Positions 1 to 7,213 are shown, counted from the stretch's first letter. The stretch: DNA of 17,192 bases from JBKHHU01 sp046539045 (GCA_046539045.1 JBKHHU010000055.1:1-17192), one strand, 5' to 3'. Notes: a model not told the origin generated them from the letters alone. Numbers and translations are program-made.

Positions 1-1358
1 ACTTCGTTACGCGATACGGGCGTGAGGAGGTCGCCACCTGGTGGTGGGAGAGCCCCAATGAAGGGCAGTTGAAGTGGAACGCCGCCGGAGTGGGGTACTG
101 GGACGCCGTCACGGCCGGACTTGCCGACGTGGACAAGCGATTCGCACAGCGTTTCGGAGGACCGGCTGCGATCTACCGGAAGAATCCCTACGATTTCGTC
201 AAGCTCCTGGAGAGCACCCCCAACATCTTCACAGGCAAGAAGGAACACATCGTCGGTTTCGTCTCTGGGCACATCAAGAAGCCCGCTACGGAAATGGTCG
301 ACAGCGAGATCGCCGTTATCAAGAAAATCAACGCTGCGTACCCGGGGTATAAGGATGTCCCCTTCGTAAATACCGAGCACGACCCCTGGAATGGTTGGGG
401 CAAGAGGCACGACTGGGCGGGCGGCCCGCGGTTCGCCTCCTGGATGGCCAACGCCGTCTATCAGGAACAGCTTCGCATCATTGAACAACTCGGCCAACCT
501 TACTTCTGCAGCAACGACAACGGCTTTCTTGGTGAGACCTGGAAGCAGCGGACGCAGATGGTCCTGTTCAAGAAGGGCCACCGATTTGCGCTCATCAAGA
601 AACCCGCGCACACCGTCTTCACCATGCTGGCGAAGATGGGCAGCGTACGACTGCCGACCGAGGGTCTTCCGGACGTTCGCAGCGGGGTGGGCGCATTGGC
701 CACGCGAAACACCGAGGCGAACGGGCAGATCGCCGTAATGGCCTGCAACGACGGGCGACCCAATACACGGCTGACGGTGAAGCTGAAAGACCTGCCCAAG
801 CGGCAATGGGTACTCAGTCGCCTCCGGATCGACGCCAACACCAGCAATCCGATCCGCGTCTGGGGCAAAGACGACGTCCCGCCCAAAGAGGTGCTGCCCC
901 GGCTGCGGGAAGAAATGGAGCTGGCATACGCAGAACCGTGCAAAAAGGTCAGTTCCGAAAGCGGCACTCTGGAACTGGAACTGGAGTTGCCGAGGCATTC
1001 GGTGAGCCTTCTGCTCCTGACGCCCAAACCGGACAAGCCTCCCAAAGCGGCCGGGCCAATCCGTGTGGACGTGTTTCCCGGTCTGTACGAATCGGAACAC
1101 CTGTTAACCTGGAAAGGCTCCAACAGTTACGCTCTGCACACCTATGAGGTGCTGCACGCGGACACCATAGACGGCGAATACCAGCGGCTGAACAAGGCCG
1201 ATCTTCTGTGCACAGCCTGGACAGGCTCTGCCCGCAAGGCAGGCTACTACCGTATCCGAGCTGTCGATGCCTGGGGGCAAAAAAGTGAAAGCGAACCGAT
1301 CCGAGTCGATCGAGCCACTTCATCGGCCCCGGGAGACCGCCCCGCCGCCAGGCCGTGA
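1..1358 (+). CDS. GH39 alpha-L-iduronidase-like glycoside hydrolase (5' partial)
   Basis: The reading frame is open from base 3, so the gene starts before the window; about 451 residues are visible. It aligns by eye with human lysosomal alpha-L-iduronidase (IDUA). WWWESPNE (bases 39-62) sits where IDUA has its acid/base WNEP motif. YWDAVTAGL matches YYDACSEGL, and RFGGP matches RLGGP. NTEHDPWNGW (Glu at 375-377) matches the nucleophile segment NDEADPLVGW. SNDNGFL and QRT follow as in IDUA. The last 90 or so residues form the fibronectin-III-like domain seen at the IDUA C-terminus (LTWKGSN...TYEVLHA...YYRIRAVDAWG). The family hydrolyses non-reducing alpha-L-iduronic acid, and GH39 also contains beta-xylosidases, but the nucleophile context and C-terminal domain favour the iduronidase branch. 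Roughly 630-650 residues would be the full size. The signal peptide cannot be seen. It ends in TGA, with a Pro/Ala/Arg-rich tail. The exact substrate is inference. Confidence 0.85.
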   Translation, partial: FVTRYGREEVATWWWESPNEGQLKWNAAGVGYWDAVTAGLADVDKRFAQRFGGPAAIYRKNPYDFVKLLESTPNIFTGKKEHIVGFVSGHIKKPATEMVDSEIAVIKKINAAYPGYKDVPFVNTEHDPWNGWGKRHDWAGGPRFASWMANAVYQEQLRIIEQLGQPYFCSNDNGFLGETWKQRTQMVLFKKGHRFALIKKPAHTVFTMLAKMGSVRLPTEGLPDVRSGVGALATRNTEANGQIAVMACNDGRPNTRLTVKLKDLPKRQWVLSRLRIDANTSNPIRVWGKDDVPPKEVLPRLREEMELAYAEPCKKVSSESGTLELELELPRHSVSLLLLTPKPDKPPKAAGPIRVDVFPGLYESEHLLTWKGSNSYALHTYEVLHADTIDGEYQRLNKADLLCTAWTGSARKAGYYRIRAVDAWGQKSESEPIRVDRATSSAPGDRPAARP

Positions 1359-1665
1359 AGAAGGCGGAGCCAGATCCTTCAACCATGTTTCGCACCCGCC
1401 GGCGTCGCGATGACCTTTCCATTCCGCTCAGGATTTCGCCTGGCGGATGGGACCCGGCAGCAAGTTCCTGTTGCCCGCCGGAGAGGTCAGGTCGGCTGGG
1501 ACGGCCGCCTGATTCTCTCCTGCGCCCCTTTTGACGGCAGCAGGCTCTCCACGTCGGTGGCCGGATCATCCGTCGCGACGTGCAGACGTTCATCCTGCTT
1601 CGCCCTTCCGCCTACGCAGGACGCGTCGTCTTCTCCTAAGACAAAGGAAAAACAGGCATAGGAAC
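1359..1665. other. Intergenic stretch, no recognisable gene
   Basis: About 300 bases between the glycosidase stop and the hairpin before the tRNA cluster. An 83-codon open frame at 1410-1661 (plus) has no visible ribosome binding site. Its product is Arg/Ser-rich, low in aliphatic residues, and matches nothing I recognise. The reverse strand is open across 949-1593 but only as the antisense of the glycosidase. A small inverted repeat, tcctgc...gcagga, brackets 'ttcgcccttccgcctac' near 1593-1622. It is treated as non-coding or decayed sequence. Confidence 0.4.
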
Positions 1666-1696
1666 AGGCACCTGAGATTGCTCTAAGTGCCTATTT
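1666..1696. terminator. Hairpin downstream of tRNA-Gly / GH39 gene
   Basis: AGGCAC (1666-1671) pairs with GTGCCT (1687-1692), with partial extra pairing inside the loop, and is followed by ATTTC on the plus strand. On the minus strand the sequence between tRNA-Gly and this hairpin is T-rich (TTCTTTTT). It could end the glycosidase transcript, the tRNA transcript, or both. The stem is modest, so confidence is low to moderate. Confidence 0.35.
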
Positions 1697-1706
1697 CAAA
1701 AAGAAC

Positions 1707-1779
1707 AGCGGGCGAAGGGACTCGAACCCTCAACATTCAGCTTGGAAGGCTGATGCTCTAGCCATTGAGCTACGCCCGC
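1707..1779 (-). tRNA. tRNA-Gly (anticodon TCC)
   Basis: The minus strand folds into a complete 73-nt cloverleaf. The acceptor stem is GCGGGCG/CGCCCGC with discriminator U, the D arm is GCTC...GAGC, and the anticodon stem is TCAGC/GCTGA around CTTCCAA (anticodon TCC). The T arm GAGGG/CCCTT encloses TTCGAGT. The 3' CCA is not encoded (GTTC follows), so a CCA-adding enzyme is required. It lies downstream of tRNA-Tyr on the same strand, the same Tyr-Gly(TCC) order as the thrU-tyrU-glyT-thrT cluster before tufB in E. coli. Neither the Thr tRNAs nor tuf are in this window. Confidence 0.97.
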
Positions 1780-1860
1780 GATAGTGCGAATTATAACCGA
1801 TCGGCCCGCCGGAACAAGGTTCATTCCCGCCTTGCCCGGAACATCGGCCGAGCCCTCGGC

Positions 1861-1891
1861 GCAAAGCAAAGCGGCCCGTTGCGGGGCCGCT
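1861..1891 (-). terminator. Terminator-like hairpin after tRNA-Tyr
   Basis: On the minus strand, directly after tRNA-Tyr, AGCGGCCC pairs with GGGCCGCT around a 6-nt loop (CGCAAC), followed by the U-containing tail TTGCTTTGC. The 8-bp GC-rich stem is right for intrinsic termination but the U tract is interrupted. It could instead be a processing or attenuating structure that lets some transcripts reach tRNA-Gly, which has no evident promoter of its own. Confidence 0.5.
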
Positions 1892-1892
1892 A

Positions 1893-1974
1893 TGGGAGCG
1901 GGTGGATTCGAACCACCGAAGGCTGAGCCGTCAGATTTACAGTCTGATCCCTTTGTCCACTCGGGCACACTCCC
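1893..1974 (-). tRNA. tRNA-Tyr (anticodon GTA)
   Basis: The minus strand folds as an 82-nt class II tRNA with a long variable arm, as expected for bacterial tRNA-Tyr. The acceptor stem is GGGAGTG/CGCTCCC with discriminator A. The anticodon arm is CAGACTGTAAATCTG with anticodon GTA. The variable stem is built from GGCTCAGCC, and the T arm is GGTGG TTCGAAT CCACC. No CCA is encoded. A promoter-like sequence precedes it and a GC-rich hairpin follows. Confidence 0.97.
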
Positions 1975-1989
1975 AACCCAAGGCGGAAT

Positions 1990-2018
1990 AACTTACTCAA
2001 AACGCCCCCGTTCGTCAA
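1990..2018 (-). promoter_or_regulatory. Probable sigma-70-type promoter of the tRNA cluster
   Basis: On the minus strand TTGACG (2018-2013) is followed after 17 bp by TAAGTT (1995-1990). The -35 box is 5/6 to consensus; the -10 box is weak at 3/6. Initiation about 7 bp downstream would fall near 1983, some 9 nt before the tRNA-Tyr 5' end at 1974. That leader is short enough for RNase P processing. Confidence 0.5.
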
Positions 2019-2257
2019 GTCCGTTTCGGCGAAAAGATCGTGGAAACCGGTATTTGCCGCTCACACAGAATGCAGAGGGGCAAACCGAGGCACCAGACCG
2101 GCCTCTTCTCGCTGTCGAAAATGCCGGCCAGTAATCGCGCCTCCAACCCTCGGACAAGTGGAAGCCTCTGGCGGACCTGTCATGTCTGCGATATGATCTT
2201 GATCCGCAGCAAACGGTGGGCTTCTGCACGATTTACGACAGGTGGAGAAAACTACGA

Positions 2258-3412
2258 ATGAGTAACCCCGGACAGCACGGGCCGGTCCCGGCGCACCTTG
2301 AAAAGTTGGCATCCGAATACGCGGAGAATCCGCATACCGCAGCCATGAAATGGTTCCGGAATGCGGGTCTGGGTCTGTTCCTCCACTATGGGCTCTACGC
2401 ATTGCACGGCAAGGGCGAGTGGGGAATGTACAACCAGGCGATGGACCTCGGCGAGTACGAGAAACTTGCCGAGCGGTTCACCGCAGAAAAGTTCGATGCG
2501 GATTTCATCACGGACCTGGCCTGCCAGGCCGAAGCGAAATACGTCAACTTCACCACCAAGCATCACGACGGGTTCTGCCTGTGGGACAGCGACAACTGCG
2601 CTTTCAACTCTGCCAACAGTGCTGCCGGGCGCGATCTGGTCGGTGAGATGGCCGGGCAGTGCCGCGCCAAAGGTCTCGGGTTCTTCCTCTATTATTCATA
2701 CGCGCTGGACTGGCACCACCCGTGGTTCTTTTCGCTGGACTACTTCGACCGGGCCAGGCCGCCGTACGACCATCCTGAGCCCCACTACCTGTTCCGAAAG
2801 GCGGAGGATTTCCGACGGTATATCGACGACGTCCACGCCCAATTGACCGAACTGTTGACCAACTACGGCCCGGTCGCGGGCGTCTGGTTCGATCCGGAGA
2901 TGGCGTACCACGCGCAGAAAGACCTGTTCCCATTGTCCGAGACCTACGCGTTGATCCGGAAACTCCAGCCTCACGCGCTGGTCGCGTTCAAGCACGGGGC
3001 GACAGGCGAGGAGGATTTCGCCGCACCGGAAGGTCGAGGCCTGCCCCTGCTGGAGAAGATCCGCGATCGCATCGGTGAAAAGGAAGCCGAAGAAGCACAA
3101 CGGGCCTGGGACGCCCACAAGGACAAGCGCGGTGAGATCTGCGATACGCTCTCGTTCTCCTGGGGCTATCACGAGAAGAACGACGAGAATCACATCGGAC
3201 CGGATGAGGTGATGTCCAAACTGGCTGAGGCGTGGCGACGCGACTGCAATCTGCTGATCAACACGGGACCGCTTCCCAGCGGGGCTATTCCCGAACCGGA
3301 CGTGAAGACGCTGCGAGAGGTCGGCCGGCGAATCCGCTCCGGCGAGATCCCCGGTGCCGCCGACGGGGACGCGTTCGGCTCCACCCTGCCACCCAGCGCG
3401 CCGATCACCTGA
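2258..3412 (+). CDS. GH29 alpha-L-fucosidase
   Basis: A 384-residue protein that hydrolyses alpha-L-fucosyl linkages by a retaining mechanism. GH29 signatures run in order: GLGLFLHYGLYAL (37-49), FDADFITDLACQAEAKY (79-95), the substrate-binding TTKHHDGFCLWDS (99-111), WHHPW (152-156), and GVWFDPEM (208-215), whose Asp212 is the family nucleophile position. NLLINTGPLPSG (331-342) is the usual end of the catalytic barrel. There is no C-terminal beta-sandwich or carbohydrate-binding module and no signal peptide, so it is a compact, probably cytoplasmic enzyme. The frame is open back to a GTG at 2216, but ATG 2258, preceded by AGGTGGAG, is the better start. A TATGAT -10-like box lies at 2192-2197 without a clear -35. 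The acid/base residue varies in this family and I cannot assign it. It stands alone on its strand and converges on rhaB. Confidence 0.93.
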   Translation: MSNPGQHGPVPAHLEKLASEYAENPHTAAMKWFRNAGLGLFLHYGLYALHGKGEWGMYNQAMDLGEYEKLAERFTAEKFDADFITDLACQAEAKYVNFTTKHHDGFCLWDSDNCAFNSANSAAGRDLVGEMAGQCRAKGLGFFLYYSYALDWHHPWFFSLDYFDRARPPYDHPEPHYLFRKAEDFRRYIDDVHAQLTELLTNYGPVAGVWFDPEMAYHAQKDLFPLSETYALIRKLQPHALVAFKHGATGEEDFAAPEGRGLPLLEKIRDRIGEKEAEEAQRAWDAHKDKRGEICDTLSFSWGYHEKNDENHIGPDEVMSKLAEAWRRDCNLLINTGPLPSGAIPEPDVKTLREVGRRIRSGEIPGAADGDAFGSTLPPSAPIT

Positions 3413-3414
3413 AA

Positions 3415-3463
3415 TGCAGGAAGGGCCGCCCGCAGCATTGAATTGCGGGCGGCCCTTTCTGCA
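3415..3463. terminator. Bidirectional intrinsic terminator between fucosidase gene and rhaB
   Basis: An almost perfect inverted repeat: 3415-3434 pairs with 3444-3463, 20 bp with one G.T pair, around the loop gcattgaat. The core is AAGGGCCGCCCGCA/TGCGGGCGGCCCTT, with T-rich sequence in the descending arm in the plus direction. It begins 3 bp after the fucosidase stop and lies 40 bp from the rhaB stop, so it most likely ends both converging transcripts. Confidence 0.9.
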
Positions 3464-3502
3464 GGTGCCAAGGCGAGAGGCGTCATCGCGACGGAGTGAG
3501 GG

Positions 3503-4969
3503 CTACTGTTCCCGCTGTACCTGCCGGTACTGCTCGCGTTTGGCGTTCCAGAGTTGCTGGTTTTCCGGCTGATAGCTCGTCATTTCGGTCGATGCCCGCA
3601 TGACGTCGCGGATCTGCTGCGGGGTCTCCAGAACGCCCAGCGCCAGAGCCTGTCCCAGCGCGTTGCCGAGTGCGGTGCATTGGTCTGCTCCGGCGTGGAC
3701 CGGCATCCCGCACGCGTTGGCGGTGAATTGACAGAGCAGCTTGTTCTTGATCCCCCCACCGACGATGTACAACGCGTCCGGCCGCTTGCCGCTGAGTTCC
3801 TCAATGGTGTCGATACCGAGGGCGTACTGCAGCGCGAGCGATTCCAGCACGGTGCGGACGAGTTGGCCTCGCCCTTCCGGCCGGGGCTGGGACGCCTTCC
3901 GCATCGCGTTGATCAGCGCTTCTTCCATGTCGGTCGGTGCCAGCAGCGTCGGGTCGTTGACGTTCACCAGCGGCCCGGACTCCGCTTTGGCTGCCTCGGC
4001 AGTGATGCGGTCGTAATCCCACGGATCGTCCGAGGCGTCCCACTTGCGACGCAACTCCTGCACGAGCCAGAGCCCGAGGATGTTATGACAGAGATACCAC
4101 CCGCCGTAGGTAACTTCGTTGCTGAAGCCCCTTTCGTGGGCCTCGGGTGCGGCGATCGGCTCATCGACCGGTTTGCCCATGATGCTCCATGTGCCGCAAC
4201 TGAGGTACGCCCAGTTGTCGCCCTCAGCCGGGACTGCAGCGACGGCAGCACCGGTATCATGGCTGGCGACGGCGACGACCGGCACCGGCCCGATGCCGGT
4301 CTGCGCCTGCACGCTTTCTCTGACGGGACCGATCACATTGCCCGGTTCGATCAGTTCGCCGAATATCTCGTCCGGGAGACCGAACCGAGAAATGATCTCG
4401 TCGCACCATTGCCGGTCCGGGCCGACGAGTTGCCCGGTCTGAGCCTCGCTCAGTTCGCATCTTTCCTGGCCGGTCAGGAAGTAGTTGAACAGGTCGGGCA
4501 TCCAGAGGATGCTGTCGGCAGCATACAGCAGCGGCGAGTCCTGCAACTGCATCGCATGCAGTTGGAAGAGCGTGTTGATGGGCATGGTCTGCAGGGCGGT
4601 CCTGTCCCAGATTTCACGGATCGGCATGACCCTCTCGGCAGTGTCGTGAATGTTCTCGGTGCGCGGGTCGCGGTAGTGCACGGGGTTCGCGAGCAGACGC
4701 CCGTCTTTCCCGAGCAGGCCGAAATCCACGCCCCAGGTGTCGACACCAATCGCGTCGATCTTTTCACCGGTCTCCGCGGCGATCTTAAGCGTCTCAAGCA
4801 CCTCCGCCCACAAGCCGGGGAAGTCCCAGTATCGGGTGTCCCCCATGACAACGTTCCTGCTGGGGAAGCGATGGATCTCCTCCATCGACACCTTGCCCTC
4901 ATTCAGACGAACCAGAATGCCCCTGCCTGATTCGGCACCGAAATCAATCGCTAGAAACGTATTGCTCAT
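3503..4969 (-). CDS. rhaB: Rhamnulokinase (FGGY family)
   Basis: 488 residues, the usual RhaB size. It phosphorylates L-rhamnulose to L-rhamnulose-1-phosphate with ATP in the cytoplasm. Visible motifs are the N-terminal phosphate loop AIDFGAESGRG (7-17), GVDTWGVDFGLL (75-86), and VASHDTGAAV with the presumed catalytic base Asp238 (E. coli RhaB Asp237). The second phosphate motif is YLSCGTWSIMG, followed by HNILGLWLVQE. The C-terminal adenosine segment is IVGGGIKNKLLCQFTANACGMPV then ALGNALGQALALG. The GTWS-MG and NI-GLWL-QE signatures favour rhamnulokinase over fuculokinase or xylulokinase. The frame extends upstream inside rluB, but ATG 4969 has GGGAG 5 nt before it and overlaps the rluB stop as ATGA. 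It is the last gene of manA-rluB-rhaB. No rhamnose isomerase or aldolase is in the window. Confidence 0.93.
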   Translation of the reverse strand: MSNTFLAIDFGAESGRGILVRLNEGKVSMEEIHRFPSRNVVMGDTRYWDFPGLWAEVLETLKIAAETGEKIDAIGVDTWGVDFGLLGKDGRLLANPVHYRDPRTENIHDTAERVMPIREIWDRTALQTMPINTLFQLHAMQLQDSPLLYAADSILWMPDLFNYFLTGQERCELSEAQTGQLVGPDRQWCDEIISRFGLPDEIFGELIEPGNVIGPVRESVQAQTGIGPVPVVAVASHDTGAAVAAVPAEGDNWAYLSCGTWSIMGKPVDEPIAAPEAHERGFSNEVTYGGWYLCHNILGLWLVQELRRKWDASDDPWDYDRITAEAAKAESGPLVNVNDPTLLAPTDMEEALINAMRKASQPRPEGRGQLVRTVLESLALQYALGIDTIEELSGKRPDALYIVGGGIKNKLLCQFTANACGMPVHAGADQCTALGNALGQALALGVLETPQQIRDVMRASTEMTSYQPENQQLWNAKREQYRQVQREQ

Positions 4970-5742
4970 TTGCTCCCTTTTCTTGCTTTGTTGCGTCTCG
5001 GCGGACGGCCTTCGGATTCGGCTTCCTCCAGCAGCTTGCGAATTTCGTTGCGTTTCAGCGGCCGAACGCTGCCGATCTTCAGTCCGCGGTCGGTGACCGG
5101 CCCGATCGCCACCCGCTTCAGCCGCATGACCTTGTGGCCGACCCTCGCCAGCAGGCGCCGAATCTCGCGGTTTCTGCCCTCGCGCAGGCGGATCTCCAGG
5201 ACGGTCTCGGAACGGCCTTTCCGCAGCACCTTGAGCCACAGACGCTGGGTGCGTTTGCCGTCAATGTACCCGCCCTTCTTCAACTGCTCGATCTGCTCGC
5301 CTTCCATCCGGCCACGGACCTCGACAACGTAGGTCTTCTCGACACCGTACCGGGGATGCGTGATGCGGTTGCAGAATTCGCCGTCATTGGTCAGCAGGAC
5401 CAGGCCGGTACTGTCCTTGTCCAGCCTGCCGACGCAGTAGACCCGTTGCTCGATCTGTGGGACCATGTCGATGACTCGCGGGCGACCTTGAGGGTCGGAC
5501 TGGGTGCAGACCACGCCGCGAGGCTTGTTCACGATGAAATACTTCTTGGACTCGGGCTCCGGGTTCTTGAGTCGTTCTCCGTCGATCCGGATGTCATCCT
5601 GCTCGGGATCGACAAAGCACGGAAGGTCCACGACGATATCGCCGTTGACCGCGATCCGGCCGTCGAGAATCATCTCCTCCGACGCGCGTCGCGAAGCGAT
5701 TCCCGCCTTGGCCAGCACTTTCTGAATACGCTGTTTGGTCAT
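4966..5742 (-). CDS. rluB: RsuA/RluB-family 23S/16S rRNA pseudouridine synthase
   Basis: 258 residues. It isomerises uridine to pseudouridine in rRNA. An N-terminal S4 RNA-binding domain (about 1-60, with QKVLAKAGIASRR and GRIAVNG) is joined to an RsuA-type catalytic domain. That domain has VNKPRGVVCTQSDPQGRP, the catalytic loop GRLDKDSTGLVLLTNDGE (Asp108), THPRYGVEKTYVV, and REGRNREIRRLLARVGHKVMRLKR. A basic tail (RRNKARKGSK) follows. The family covers RluB, RluE, RluF and RsuA. The S4 domain and broad distribution make RluB (helix 69-region uridine near the peptidyl-transferase centre in E. coli) most likely, but the target site is inferred. The chosen ATG overlaps the manA stop (ATGA), and its own TGA overlaps the rhaB start in the same way. 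That indicates tight translational coupling with two sugar-metabolism genes. Confidence 0.9.
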   Translation of the reverse strand: MTKQRIQKVLAKAGIASRRASEEMILDGRIAVNGDIVVDLPCFVDPEQDDIRIDGERLKNPEPESKKYFIVNKPRGVVCTQSDPQGRPRVIDMVPQIEQRVYCVGRLDKDSTGLVLLTNDGEFCNRITHPRYGVEKTYVVEVRGRMEGEQIEQLKKGGYIDGKRTQRLWLKVLRKGRSETVLEIRLREGRNREIRRLLARVGHKVMRLKRVAIGPVTDRGLKIGSVRPLKRNEIRKLLEEAESEGRPPRRNKARKGSK

Positions 5743-6683
5743 GACTTCTCCGGAAGCGTGACAAAGAGGAATCTCGCGTCGGACTCGGCCGAGAGCGTCG
5801 GCTCCAGGGCGGCTGGGAGGAGCACCGTATCTCCGCTGCCCGCCTCGACGGGGTCGATCCCTTCGGCCTGGATCTGCACCGTACCGGAGAGCATCATCAT
5901 CGCGGCGCACGTGCTTTCCCTGACGGTCGATTCGGACCCGGCGGCGATAGTGCGATCAAAGACGGTGAAATAATCGGTCACCAGCAAGCAATCGCCCTCC
6001 GCTCCGGGCACCTCATCACCGGTCAGATCGAAGCGGATGCATTCCATCGACCGATCCACGTGGATCTCTCTGCCCCGGCCCCAATCGGTGACGCGATAGG
6101 TCGTGTCCGACGGGGTCTGCACCTCGGCGACCACGAGCCCGGGACCGATGGCGTGGACGGTTCCGGCGGGCAGGTAGTGGAAGTCGCCGGTCTCGCAGTC
6201 GATGCGGCGGACGACGTCCTCGCAGCTGTCCGTTTCGATCGCGTGGCGGAATTCCGCAGGCGTGACGCCCTTGCGGACACCCTTGTAAATATACCCGCCG
6301 CGGGATTCGACCATGAACCAGCACTCGGTCTTCAGTTCCGCACCGGGGATCTCCTGCGCGGCCTTCTCGTCCGGGTGAACCTGCAGTGACAGGCGGTCGT
6401 TGGCGTCGAGCAGCTTGAGCAGCAGCGGGAACCGTCCGTCCGGGAGTGTGGCTGCCTTGCCCATGAGCTGCACGCCAAGGCTGTTGGTCACCTCGTTGAG
6501 AGTTTTGCCCTCATGAACGCCGTTGCTGACGACGCTTTGCCCATTGGGCAGATCGGCCAGCTCCCAGCTTTCGCCGATCTTTTTATCTTCGGGCAGGTCC
6601 CGGCCGAAAAGACGGTGCAGATTCCTGCCGCCCCAGATTTTCTCTTTATATACGGGCTTGAACTTCAGCGGATAGATTTCCAT
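5739..6683 (-). CDS. manA: Class I mannose-6-phosphate isomerase
   Basis: 314 residues, the short Bacillus-type form of phosphomannose isomerase, which interconverts mannose-6-phosphate and fructose-6-phosphate. It thereby feeds mannose into glycolysis or supplies GDP-sugars. It is a zinc cupin: LSLQVHPDE (His103 with Gln101), LKTECWF (Glu120) and LPAGTVHAIG (His177) supply the ligands, and TTYRVTDWGR contains the catalytic-region Arg197. The N-terminus KPVYKEKIWGG and GESWEL are typical. The C-terminal cupin half includes the MMLSGTVQI strand. The frame continues upstream to 7244 but overlaps a divergent gene. ATG 6683, preceded by AAAGGATG, is the true start. It is the first gene of an operon with rluB and rhaB, and its TGA overlaps the rluB ATG. 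Confidence 0.93.
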   Translation of the reverse strand: MEIYPLKFKPVYKEKIWGGRNLHRLFGRDLPEDKKIGESWELADLPNGQSVVSNGVHEGKTLNEVTNSLGVQLMGKAATLPDGRFPLLLKLLDANDRLSLQVHPDEKAAQEIPGAELKTECWFMVESRGGYIYKGVRKGVTPAEFRHAIETDSCEDVVRRIDCETGDFHYLPAGTVHAIGPGLVVAEVQTPSDTTYRVTDWGRGREIHVDRSMECIRFDLTGDEVPGAEGDCLLVTDYFTVFDRTIAAGSESTVRESTCAAMMMLSGTVQIQAEGIDPVEAGSGDTVLLPAALEPTLSAESDARFLFVTLPEKS

Positions 6684-6708
6684 GGTACATCCTTTCTTCT
6701 TGGCGCGT

Positions 6709-6737
6709 ATTCTACTGGGCGGAAAGGCGTTTGACCA
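6709..6737 (-). promoter_or_regulatory. Probable sigma-70-type promoter for manA-rluB-rhaB
   Basis: On the minus strand TGGTCA (6737-6732, 4/6 to TTGACA) is followed after 17 bp by TAGAAT (6714-6709, 5/6 to TATAAT). Initiation would fall near 6702, leaving a leader of about 20 nt that contains the AAAGGATG ribosome binding site. It lies in the 147-bp divergent gap shared with the tRNA-binding protein gene. Confidence 0.5.
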
Positions 6738-6747
6738 GTGCTGCACC

Positions 6748-6776
6748 TTGCGGGAGCGGCTGAAGGCGAATAAACT
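6748..6776 (+). promoter_or_regulatory. Possible promoter for the tRNA-binding protein gene
   Basis: TTGCGG (6748-6753) and TAAACT (6771-6776) are separated by 17 bp. Each box is a partial match (3/6 and 4/6). The position, about 50 bp before the ATG at 6831 and back to back with the manA promoter, is reasonable, but the sequence support is weak. Confidence 0.3.
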
Positions 6777-6830
6777 TGCATCGCGAACCCACCGCCCGGC
6801 GGTGAATCTCAAAACAGGAAGGACGAAACG

Positions 6831-7184
6831 ATGTCGGATGAGACGAAGGAAATGATCACGTACGATGACTTCTGCAAGCTGGATCTGCGTGTCGGGAAGG
6901 TTCTCGAGGTGTCGGACCACCCCAACGCCGACCGCCTGCTGGTGATCAAGGTGGATCTGGGGACCGAGCAGCGGCAGATCATTGCCGGACTCAAGGAATA
7001 CGTGGCCCCCGAGTCGCTGATCGGCGGGAACATCATCGTCGTCACGAACCTTCAGCCGCGGAAGATGCGCGGGCTCGAAAGCCAGGGCATGCTGCTGGCA
7101 GCTTCGTACATGGACGGTGACGATCGCAAGGTCGTGACGCTGACGACCAATGGTGACGCGCCGGCAGGGTCGGAGATTTCCTGA
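6831..7184 (+). CDS. Stand-alone tRNA-binding domain protein (MetG beta / CsaA-like)
   Basis: 117 residues consisting almost entirely of one OB-fold tRNA-binding domain of the kind found at the C-terminus of methionyl-tRNA synthetase. Signatures are FCKLDLRVGKVLEVSDHPNA (14-33), RLLVIKVDLG, RQIIAGL, VVTNLQPRKMRGLESQGMLLAA, and the terminal PAGSEIS. Family members dimerise and either act in trans as a MetRS beta subunit or, as in CsaA/Trbp111, bind tRNA non-specifically. ATG 6831 follows a good AGGAAGGA site. It is monocistronic, divergent from manA, and ends 30 bp before a strong hairpin. Whether a MetRS lacking this domain exists elsewhere in the genome cannot be seen here, so the choice between MetG beta and CsaA stays open. 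Confidence 0.88.
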   Translation: MSDETKEMITYDDFCKLDLRVGKVLEVSDHPNADRLLVIKVDLGTEQRQIIAGLKEYVAPESLIGGNIIVVTNLQPRKMRGLESQGMLLAASYMDGDDRKVVTLTTNGDAPAGSEIS

Positions 7185-7213
7185 CCGCCTTCCGGCGAGT
7201 AGCGAGTATGTGT

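Noticed and set aside
949..1593. 214-codon minus-strand open frame across the end of the GH39 gene and the gap after it
   Set aside because: Over half is antisense to the well-supported glycosidase; the product is Arg/Ser/Cys-rich without family features and has no ribosome binding site.
3554..4930. 458-codon plus-strand open frame opposite rhaB
   Set aside because: Antisense of rhaB, which has intact FGGY kinase motifs throughout.
4970..5239. N-terminal extension of rhaB to 578 residues
   Set aside because: The extension overlaps the conserved C-terminal part of rluB in another frame, is Arg/Gly-rich, and the ATGA overlap with GGGAG marks the true start at 4969.
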